Source of the DNA: OPU3-GD-OMZ sp964515235
GTDB lineage: Bacteria > Pseudomonadota > Gammaproteobacteria > Methylococcales > Methylomonadaceae
Length of the DNA stretch: 24,009 nt
NCBI GenBank assembly: GCA_964515235.1
Contig: CAZEVO010000028.1
Coordinates: 1 to 24,009, forward strand
Direction: 5' to 3'
Within the stretch, counting starts at the first letter, position 1. Every line of letters starts with the position of its first letter. Under the pieces are notes generated by a model. It saw only the letters and a program-made list of their open reading frames with translations, was not told the DNA's origin and made no database searches. A program made the position numbers and the translations under genes. Shown here in pieces: positions 1 to 6,407 of this stretch.

Positions 1-62
1 CGGATGAGTCCTGTGGGAGATCAGTTGTTTTGATGTGTTTCGTGCAAAGGTCTCAATGATTA

Positions 63-401
63 TTAAATTGCTTCAGCACCGGACTCACCGGTTCTGATAC
101 GAATAACTTGCTCTAATGGCGTCACAAAAATTTTACCGTCACCAATTTTTCCTGTACTCGCCCCTTCCACCAAGGCATTCACAGCCGCATCTAAAATCTC
201 GTCTGAAACCGCGACTTCTAATTTAACTTTAGGCAAAAAATCAACCACATATTCCGCACCCCGATAGAGTTCCGTATGCCCTTTCTGGCGCCCAAAGCCC
301 TTTACTTCTGTTGCTGTCACACCTGTTACGCCAATTTCAGACAATGCTTCACGCACATCATCTAATTTAAACGGCTTAATAATCGCTGTAATTAATTTCA
401 T
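63..401 (-). CDS. glnK: PII nitrogen regulatory protein (GlnB/GlnK type), copy 1
   Basis: 112 residues, the normal PII length. PII trimers bind ATP/ADP and 2-oxoglutarate and report nitrogen status to NtrB, the GlnA adenylyltransferase and AmtB. Visible features are the N-terminal MKLITAIIKPFKLDDV stretch, the T-loop with the uridylylation site Tyr51 (TELYRGAEYVVDF), and the nucleotide-binding segment TGKIGDGKIFV near residue 83. It is about 80% identical to the second PII at 16280-16618, with differences concentrated after residue 62. A strong GGAGGAG ribosome site precedes the ATG. It has its own sigma-54 promoter (449-463) and paired NtrC-like sites. No amtB start is visible in the 62 bases downstream. 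NtrC/sigma-54 control argues for GlnK rather than constitutive GlnB, but glnB versus glnK cannot be settled from sequence alone. Confidence 0.95.
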   Translation of the reverse strand: MKLITAIIKPFKLDDVREALSEIGVTGVTATEVKGFGRQKGHTELYRGAEYVVDFLPKVKLEVAVSDEILDAAVNALVEGASTGKIGDGKIFVTPLEQVIRIRTGESGAEAI

Positions 402-448
402 TTCTCCTCCTGCACTTTTTTAGTTCATTACATCAGATAAGCACTTAT

Positions 449-463
449 GCAAAGGACATGCCA
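449..463 (-). promoter_or_regulatory. Sigma-54 promoter of PII copy 1
   Basis: Read on the minus strand the sequence is TGGCAT-GTCCT-TTGC, close to the sigma-54 consensus TGGCAC-N5-TTGC, with exactly ten bases between the -24 GG and the -12 GC. The predicted start near 437 lies about 36 bases before the ATG. Confidence 0.85.
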
Positions 464-504
464 TAGGTAAGCTGTTGAAAATAAAGAGTTTATTTTCTGC
501 CTTT

Positions 505-521
505 TGCACCAGATTGGTTCG
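505..521. promoter_or_regulatory. NtrC-binding site (proximal) for PII copy 1
   Basis: The 17-mer TGCAC-CAGATTG-GTTCG matches the NtrC pattern TGCAC-N7-GTGCA well in its left half and partly in its right. Its centre is about 76 bases upstream of the predicted sigma-54 start. Confidence 0.65.
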
Positions 522-535
522 TTTTGGGTTTGCTT

Positions 536-552
536 CGGTCTTATTTGGTGCG
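536..552. promoter_or_regulatory. NtrC-binding site (distal) for PII copy 1
   Basis: CGGTC-TTATTTG-GTGCG has a good right half (GTGCG) and a weak left half. Its centre lies 31 bp from the neighbouring site, three helical turns, so both lie on the same DNA face as in classical NtrC enhancers. Confidence 0.55.
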
Positions 553-864
553 CTTATAATTTAAGCCGTCGTTGTTTGGCTCTGTAGAAATTCATAATAC
601 TGATACATTTAGCCTAAATAACTGTCACTTAGATCTGAGCGCCTAGAGAAGCTAAGCTATTGATAATAAAATAATAGTTTATAAAAAATAACAAAAACAC
701 AGCATTAATAACTCTTTTAAAAAAAGCCTTATCAGAAATTAACAAACACCTTTAAGAACTCGAAACAAATTGGGGCGCCATCACTTAAAATGCACCATTA
801 AAGTGCAATTTAAACAAAAAAGTGATTTAAATCAGACTCTTATCCACCACAAGTCTTCTAATTA
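553..864. other. Gene-free stretch between the PII gene and the nitrate operon end
   Basis: No ORF here looks like a protein. It is AT-rich and holds a perfect NtrC-type 17-mer (791-807), a 12-base perfect palindrome TGATTTAAATCA (823-834) resembling half-matches of an FNR/CRP-family box, and an outer inverted repeat ATCACTT/AAGTGAT (780-786 and 820-826) around the NtrC site. I see no sigma-54 promoter and no strong terminator in it. Confidence 0.5.
791..807. promoter_or_regulatory. Near-perfect NtrC-binding site with no adjacent promoter
   Basis: TGCAC-CATTAAA-GTGCA is a complete TGCAC-N7-GTGCA palindrome; read on the minus strand (TGCACTTTAATGGTGCA) it nearly equals the textbook NtrC consensus. 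It is the best NtrC match in the window. Its centre lies about 360 bases upstream of the predicted PII start and just beyond the end of the nitrate operon, with no nearer sigma-54 promoter on either strand. Confidence 0.7.
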
Positions 865-2769
865 TCATTTGAGGATGCTTTTGGCCTCCTCTACCATTGC
901 CAAGAGCGAATGCTCTTTAATGGTTGCCATCAACTCATCAGTCTTAAATTTATGGTGCCGTTCGTAGGCGACCCCGACTTGCTCCATTTCTGCTAACCCT
1001 GATTCACGCGCATGCTCGACAAAACCATCATTTTTCCAAAAAAATGCACCCGGCATCGTGGTGGGAATCACTAAGACAAAAAATAACGACCGCCCAATGG
1101 CACCGGTTACTAAGACCATTCCAGTTAACAGCCCCAACAGCACAGGACCCATAGCACTCGCAACACCTGTCTGTGCTAAACCAACCGCCAGCAACAAGGC
1201 TAAAACTAACAATCCATTGCGAAGCCAAAAACTTTTACCGTACTGGGTGATTTGCCAATAATAAGACCCCGCTCCTTCATTACCCCGTTTCTTCATAGCT
1301 CGGGCATGAAAAATATGCCCCACGCCTTCAATAACCAACCCAACCGCCATCACCCAAGCCAAAGTAGCAATAACCGGTTGAACAGTAACCCCTGAAGGTA
1401 CCACCAAAACCGTCACCACTAGAGGCACCAAGGCCCCATAAATCAATGCTGCTGAGACAAAAGCACTACCGGTTTGCCAATGGTCCCAAAAAGGACGGGC
1501 TGGAATTCGATAGAGTTTATACATAAAATAGCCCCCAATCAGAGCACCTAAAACACCCAATCCTGCAAAAGCTATGGCCAGCCATTGGAAAACAGCCATC
1601 TCGAATAAAGCCAAACTGCTGTAGCCTAAAAGACCTAAATAGAATATAGAAACCCCGGCAATCTCTCGACTTACCGGCGAAAGTTTTAAATTATAAAAAC
1701 CCCGATAAAAACGATGCGGTTTACCCAAATGCATATTCAATTGATATAAACCCGTGGTACACATAATCACTAATGTCGCCAATAACACTGGAAAAACAAC
1801 GGGAGTTTTAAGAAAAGCCAACCGCTCAACACCGCCAATTGTCGCTAAAAGCAACAAAATGAAAGCACCCATGGTCGCCTGTGTGCAAAGGGTAAACACG
1901 ACATGTGCGCGCTCATGACTGGTGAGTAATTTTCTAAAATTCCAATATTTATCATGACCTTGCTTTTCATCCACAACCGCTTTAAATGGCTCACTATCAT
2001 GACTCCGGTGATATTTAACTGGTGCTGAGTCCGTCCGTGTCATCTCATGTTTGGTAGGCTTGTTCTGCTGAAAACGGATATTAGGCCGGGTAATATCTGC
2101 GCGTGGAAAACCCGGTATTTCGGTTTCCGCTTGCTCACGGTTTTCCGGAATATTCTCAATCACGCCAAAGTCCAACGCATTACCCAAACAGGCTGACACG
2201 CAGGCCGGTTTCAATCCCACCTCCAGCCGGTCAACACACATATTACATTTTGAGACTTCACCTTTAACAGGATCTAATTGCGGTGCATTATAAGGACAAA
2301 CCCAAGTACAGTAACCACAACCAAAACAAATATCAGGGTCTTGCAGAACGGCACCGTATTCGGCAAATTTTGTATAAGCGCGGGTCGGGCACCCCTTTAA
2401 ACAAACCGGATCTTCACAATGATTACATGCCATTGAGATATTAATACGCTGATAATCAGGGTAAGTACCACCCTCAACAAAGCCGACAGACCGAAAAGCG
2501 ATATGTGCCGGCACATCATTTTTCTCACTACAGGCCGACTCACATGCATGACACCCGATACAATTATCAGCATTTAAATAAAATCCATGCTGCTTATAAC
2601 GGTTAGGGTTTTCACCGATGTTACCATCACCATTAATGGTTAAACTTTCACCCCGCAGAACACTGTCTTTTTCAGTCAACTCTATCGACTGTCCATAACG
2701 ACTTTTTTCTTGGCTTTCAGGGTCTTTTAAAAAAGCGTAATCAGGTTCGCCTTCCCGTACTTTATACAT
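865..2769 (-). CDS. Four-cluster ferredoxin fused to DmsC-like membrane anchor (electron donor to NasA)
   Basis: 634 residues in two parts. Residues 70-194 are a DmsB/NarH-type module with sixteen cysteines in four groups (70/73/76/80, 115/118/123/127, 148/151/154/158, 175/178/190/194), enough for four [4Fe-4S] clusters. Residues ~290-560 hold about eight hydrophobic helices with DmsC-like signatures (LGKPHRFYRGFYNLKLSPVS, RPFWDHWQTGSAF), followed by a ~70-residue tail. These parts are normally separate proteins (DmsB, DmsC). There is no Tat or other signal before the iron–sulfur part, so this module should stay in the cytoplasm. It follows nasA by 98 bases and has an AAGGAT ribosome site. 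The inferred role is to take electrons from quinol and pass them to NasA. The fold is clear; the partner is inferred from position. Confidence 0.85.
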   Translation of the reverse strand: MYKVREGEPDYAFLKDPESQEKSRYGQSIELTEKDSVLRGESLTINGDGNIGENPNRYKQHGFYLNADNCIGCHACESACSEKNDVPAHIAFRSVGFVEGGTYPDYQRINISMACNHCEDPVCLKGCPTRAYTKFAEYGAVLQDPDICFGCGYCTWVCPYNAPQLDPVKGEVSKCNMCVDRLEVGLKPACVSACLGNALDFGVIENIPENREQAETEIPGFPRADITRPNIRFQQNKPTKHEMTRTDSAPVKYHRSHDSEPFKAVVDEKQGHDKYWNFRKLLTSHERAHVVFTLCTQATMGAFILLLLATIGGVERLAFLKTPVVFPVLLATLVIMCTTGLYQLNMHLGKPHRFYRGFYNLKLSPVSREIAGVSIFYLGLLGYSSLALFEMAVFQWLAIAFAGLGVLGALIGGYFMYKLYRIPARPFWDHWQTGSAFVSAALIYGALVPLVVTVLVVPSGVTVQPVIATLAWVMAVGLVIEGVGHIFHARAMKKRGNEGAGSYYWQITQYGKSFWLRNGLLVLALLLAVGLAQTGVASAMGPVLLGLLTGMVLVTGAIGRSLFFVLVIPTTMPGAFFWKNDGFVEHARESGLAEMEQVGVAYERHHKFKTDELMATIKEHSLLAMVEEAKSILK

Positions 2770-2867
2770 AATTAATCCTTAAAAATATCACCCATATCTA
2801 CCCAAACCACTTGAACGGTAATGGCAAATACTACTGAAAAAAAAACAAAACCTTTAACCCATTTTCA

Positions 2868-5069
2868 TTAAAATGCTCTGGCTTCCTTATTCAATTGTGC
2901 AGCTAACTCCTGATCTATTTTCTCAATACGAACAGCTGCCTGCTTAAAAGCCGGCTGACGCGAGTAAGGATCTAATAAGCCCAGTGTTAATCGATTGACA
3001 CAATCAAAAAAATGAAAGGGTATAAAAACCATATCTTTAGGCACCCGTTGGGTCAACATGACCAATACCACAGCATCACTGCGTCTGGAAACAACACGAA
3101 CATAAGATTGGTGCTTAAGCCCTAAAGCTAGAGCTGCATCGGGGTTCATTTCCATAAAAGGTGTCGGGCTGAATTTATTGTTATTGGCAATTTTTCCTGT
3201 TCTCGTGCGGGAATGAAAATGCTCAACTAAGCGCCCTGAATTAAGCCAAAACGGATATTCTTCATCGGGTTTTTCATTATTATCCACGAATGGTAATGGA
3301 ATCAATTTAGCTCTACCATTAGGGTAGCTAAAGGTTGCAGATTCAGTATATAAGCGCTTTCCACCCTTCGGGGGTAACTCACCTTTTTTGGCCTGCTCTT
3401 CAGTATAAGGCCATTGTATCCCTTTATGCTTTTCAATTAGGTCATGTGTTAGCCCTGAAATATCGAGCAACCGCCCTTTAGACAACTCCCGCATCTCGTC
3501 AAAAACATCATCAAAATGATGTGGGAAATGCATTTTGTCAGCACGTTTAAAACGTTTTGCCAAAGCATTAAAGATATGTAAATCTGTTTTTGAGTGCGCG
3601 TACGGCTCTTTAATTTTACGGATAATATTGACCCGCCGTTCGGTATTGGTAAATACACCTTCTTTTTCAGCCCAAATCGCTGCTGGCAAATAAATATGGG
3701 CATATTGCGTTGTTTCAACATCCACATAGGAGTCCTGCACGACACAGCACTCTAATTTTTCAAATGTTTTGCGTATTCTTGAAGTATTTGGCATTGAGGT
3801 CATTGGGTTCGTACCAATCAACCATAGCCCTTTAATATCGCCCGCCTCAATGGCTGGAAAAATATCGGTTTGGGTTAATCCTCGTTTTTTCGGAAAAAAA
3901 TCCGGATCGACCCCCCAAAATTTACCAATGTCTTCTCGGTCCTGACTATTTTCCAATAACCGATAACCCGGCAAACCCGAACACGAAGACCACTCCCGCG
4001 TCCCCATTGCATTACACTGTCCGGTAATTGATAAACTGGTACCTCCCGGCTTACCGATATTACCGGTTAATAAACTCAGATTATTAATCCCCACGACACC
4101 ATCTGAGCCGTGGGTACTTTGGTTAATCCCCATACACCAAATATTCATGGCACAACCGGCTTTAGCATAAATTCTGGCAACCGTTCGAATCGTGTCAGCA
4201 TCGATACCGCAAATACGCGAAGCTACTACCGGATCATAATTTTTGACCTCTGCCGCCAAGGCCTGAAATCCCACTGTATTCGCCTCAATATAACTCCGAT
4301 CCTCAAGCCCTTCCTCAAGAATAACCTGCATCATGGCATTCATGAGTACCACATCAGTACCCGGGGTAATACACAGGTGAAAGTCAGCGTATTGCGCTAA
4401 CATCGTCACGCGCGGGTCAATAACAATTAAAGGAAATTGACGCTTTTCGCGCGCCTCTTTAAAACGCCAATAAATAATAGGATGTTGTTCTGGAAGATTT
4501 GACCCCCAGGCGATTAAACATTCGGTATGCTCAAAATCCTCATAACAACCCGGTGGACCATCAGAACCAAAAGACCGCTTATACCCTGACACTGCTGACG
4601 CCATACACAAGGTCGTGTTACCATCATAATTATTGGTTCCGATAACACCACGGGCCAATTTTCCTAAGGTATAAAAACCTTCCGTTAAGATCTGTCCGGT
4701 TGAAACAATAGCAAATGAATCAGGACCGTATTTTCCCTGAATACGATTAATTTCAGCAGCCATCTTATCCAAGGCTCCATCCCAACCCGACTCCTGATAA
4801 TCATCTTGAATATTGTTACGTATTAATGGTGTTTTTCCTCGACCCGAGGACTCAAACAATTCATGTTCAAAGAGCCCTTTGACACATAACTTTCCTCGAT
4901 TAACATCGGCATCGGCCACCCCTCTTGAAGCAACAGGCTTGCCTTCCTTGTTAATACCAATTTCAATAGAACAACCCGTGGAACAATAGCCACAAGTTGA
5001 ATAAGACCACTTATCTATCCCTTTATCTGCAATCTTAATAGGATTTTTCTGGTGACGACCAAATAGCAT
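2868..5069 (-). CDS. nasA: Assimilatory nitrate reductase catalytic subunit (molybdopterin)
   Basis: 733 residues, reducing nitrate to nitrite at a Mo-bis-MGD centre. An N-terminal [4Fe-4S] motif uses Cys26, Cys29, Cys33 and Cys62 (CGYCSTGC...GKLCVKG). The likely Mo ligand is Cys155 in TTLCMASAVSGY, the NasA/NapA-type motif. GSNLPEQHPIIYWR and a C-terminal molydopterin-binding domain follow. There is no Tat signal, so the enzyme is cytoplasmic. The length matches ferredoxin-type NarB rather than the longer NADH-type NasA, and the C-terminal [2Fe-2S] domain of the latter is absent. No diaphorase gene is nearby; the next gene supplies a likely membrane electron donor. No Shine–Dalgarno is visible before the ATG, and a stem-loop lies 30 bases upstream (5099-5123). 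Confidence 0.93.
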   Translation of the reverse strand: MLFGRHQKNPIKIADKGIDKWSYSTCGYCSTGCSIEIGINKEGKPVASRGVADADVNRGKLCVKGLFEHELFESSGRGKTPLIRNNIQDDYQESGWDGALDKMAAEINRIQGKYGPDSFAIVSTGQILTEGFYTLGKLARGVIGTNNYDGNTTLCMASAVSGYKRSFGSDGPPGCYEDFEHTECLIAWGSNLPEQHPIIYWRFKEAREKRQFPLIVIDPRVTMLAQYADFHLCITPGTDVVLMNAMMQVILEEGLEDRSYIEANTVGFQALAAEVKNYDPVVASRICGIDADTIRTVARIYAKAGCAMNIWCMGINQSTHGSDGVVGINNLSLLTGNIGKPGGTSLSITGQCNAMGTREWSSCSGLPGYRLLENSQDREDIGKFWGVDPDFFPKKRGLTQTDIFPAIEAGDIKGLWLIGTNPMTSMPNTSRIRKTFEKLECCVVQDSYVDVETTQYAHIYLPAAIWAEKEGVFTNTERRVNIIRKIKEPYAHSKTDLHIFNALAKRFKRADKMHFPHHFDDVFDEMRELSKGRLLDISGLTHDLIEKHKGIQWPYTEEQAKKGELPPKGGKRLYTESATFSYPNGRAKLIPLPFVDNNEKPDEEYPFWLNSGRLVEHFHSRTRTGKIANNNKFSPTPFMEMNPDAALALGLKHQSYVRVVSRRSDAVVLVMLTQRVPKDMVFIPFHFFDCVNRLTLGLLDPYSRQPAFKQAAVRIEKIDQELAAQLNKEARAF

Positions 5070-5098
5070 AATATTTTTTTACAATTAATGATAACTAG

Positions 5099-5123
5099 GC
5101 CCATCAGATTTAAGTCTATGGGC
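5099..5123 (-). other. Stem-loop in the phzF–nasA intercistronic space
   Basis: GCCCAT (5099-5104) pairs with ATGGGC (5118-5123), continued by AGA/TCT after a single bulged base, with a six-base loop. On the mRNA strand it is not followed by a T-run, so it does not look like a terminator. It lies 30 bases before the nasA ATG and might affect mRNA processing or translation; this is inference. Confidence 0.4.
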
Positions 5124-5145
5124 GATAAAAAGTAATTAAAGAATC

Positions 5146-6066
5146 CTATATAACAGGCACCTTCATACTGCCCTCAGCAACTAACACCGCCTCACCACCT
5201 AACCGAAGCGTCATCAACTGGTCTGCCTTTTTATCCATTTCTAAAGATAAGACGCTACGCCTTTTTTTGGCTTCACCACGATCAACTGAGAAAGTATATG
5301 TTCCCTCTCTAATATGATCATAAGAACACAGATAAGCCGCCAAAGCAGGCATGGCTGTGCCCACCGGAGGATCATCATAATGGGCGATTTTAGGACCAAC
5401 CAGTCGACAATGAAAATCGATATCCTGATGCGAACTTTTTCGAGAAAACAACAACACCTCCTGCGCTGTTGTTTGTGGCGCAACCGATTGACTCCAGGCA
5501 TTAAAGTCAAAACGCGCTTCCCTGACCGCCTCATAACTGTGAACTGGAACCACTAAGTAAGGTGCACCACAAAAAACCAGTCGAGCCGTATAGTCTTTAT
5601 TATCAATTAGTTCCGGCGCAATCGATAAAATTTGCGCTAGCTCCACATCACGCGGAGCAAACCGATCCACAATAGATGAAAACTGACGACTAAACCGTAC
5701 AAATTCGGCCTGATTTCCCTCCCCAGTAATAGTAACGTCAATAGGACCTACATTTTGTTGCAAGATTAATGTGGTATGAGTACTTTGCAATGTGACGAGA
5801 CCTGATGACGCTAAAACAAAGCCTGTTGCAATGATGGGATGTCCTGAAAAATCCACCTCACCATTAGGCGTAAAAACATACATACGATAGCTGTCATCTC
5901 GCTCCTTTGGTGGTATGACAAAAACAGATTCTGTTAAGTTCAACTCCTTAGCCATAACTGCCATCTGCCCTTTTTCTAAACCACTGGCATCTGGAAACAC
6001 CGCTACCTGAGCGCCACCAAATGCCTGCTGAGTAAAAACATCAGTAATATAAAAATTGCAAGTCAT
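5146..6066 (-). CDS. PhzF-family isomerase/epimerase-like protein
   Basis: About 306 residues. The family has a duplicated diaminopimelate-epimerase-like fold; PhzF isomerises trans-2,3-dihydro-3-hydroxyanthranilate, but most members have no known substrate. Seen here are the N-terminal DVFT..AFGGAQVAVF segment, the conserved catalytic Glu of NLTESVFV (about residue 46), GEVDFSGHPIIAT, and the second-half segment DDPPVGTAMPALAAYL. A GTG at 6069 overlaps the nirD stop by one base, but the ATG at 6066 lies six bases after GAGG and is preferred. It is tightly coupled to nirD and lies between nirD and nasA, so it is co-transcribed with nitrate reduction. Why an isomerase-like protein belongs there is unknown; no sequence feature links it to nitrate. 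Confidence 0.88.
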   Translation of the reverse strand: MTCNFYITDVFTQQAFGGAQVAVFPDASGLEKGQMAVMAKELNLTESVFVIPPKERDDSYRMYVFTPNGEVDFSGHPIIATGFVLASSGLVTLQSTHTTLILQQNVGPIDVTITGEGNQAEFVRFSRQFSSIVDRFAPRDVELAQILSIAPELIDNKDYTARLVFCGAPYLVVPVHSYEAVREARFDFNAWSQSVAPQTTAQEVLLFSRKSSHQDIDFHCRLVGPKIAHYDDPPVGTAMPALAAYLCSYDHIREGTYTFSVDRGEAKKRRSVLSLEMDKKADQLMTLRLGGEAVLVAEGSMKVPVI

Positions 6067-6068
6067 CA

Positions 6069-6407
6069 CTACCCTCTTCTTTTAAATTCTGCCAATTGAA
6101 CCCTGTCACCGTGTAACTGTACCGAATAACACGGCACCTGATCGTTCTGCTCCAGACATTGCCCTGATCGCAAACTAAAATGTTGCTTGTAAAGTGGCGA
6201 GGCAACAACCGGCTCACCTTTAATATCCCCGACCATACCCCGCGATAATACATTGGCTTTACCAATGGGATCATAGTTACCAATCGCATAAATTTTATCT
6301 TCATTCGGAAAATAAAATATCGCCACTTGCTCGCTATTCACTAAGGCACAAACCCCGGAGTTAGGTTGCAAATCATCAATACTGCAAACATCTACCCATT
6401 GCGTCAT
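6069..6407 (-). CDS. nirD: Nitrite reductase [NAD(P)H] small subunit
   Basis: 112 residues, Rieske-fold family. It is the small partner of NirB in the cytoplasmic NADH-dependent reduction of nitrite to ammonium. Recognisable segments are WVDVCSIDDLQPNSGVCALV at the start, IYAIGNYDPIGKANVLSRGMVGD, and SPLYKQHFSLRSGQCLE. As in other NirD proteins, the paired Cys/His ligands of a true Rieske cluster are missing, so no [2Fe-2S] centre is expected. The ATG abuts the nirB stop (TAA-ATG), implying translational coupling, and its own stop overlaps the possible GTG start of the phzF-like gene. Confidence 0.95.
   Translation of the reverse strand: MTQWVDVCSIDDLQPNSGVCALVNSEQVAIFYFPNEDKIYAIGNYDPIGKANVLSRGMVGDIKGEPVVASPLYKQHFSLRSGQCLEQNDQVPCYSVQLHGDRVQLAEFKRRG

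Noticed and set aside
555..560. Perfect TATAAT on the plus strand next to the NtrC sites of PII copy 1
   Set aside because: The nearest -35-like TTGCTT is 19 bases away, and no gene or clear terminator follows on that strand.
770..967. 65-codon plus-strand frame near the end of the anchor gene
   Set aside because: It overlaps the anchor gene on the other strand and covers the NtrC palindrome; its composition does not look like a protein.
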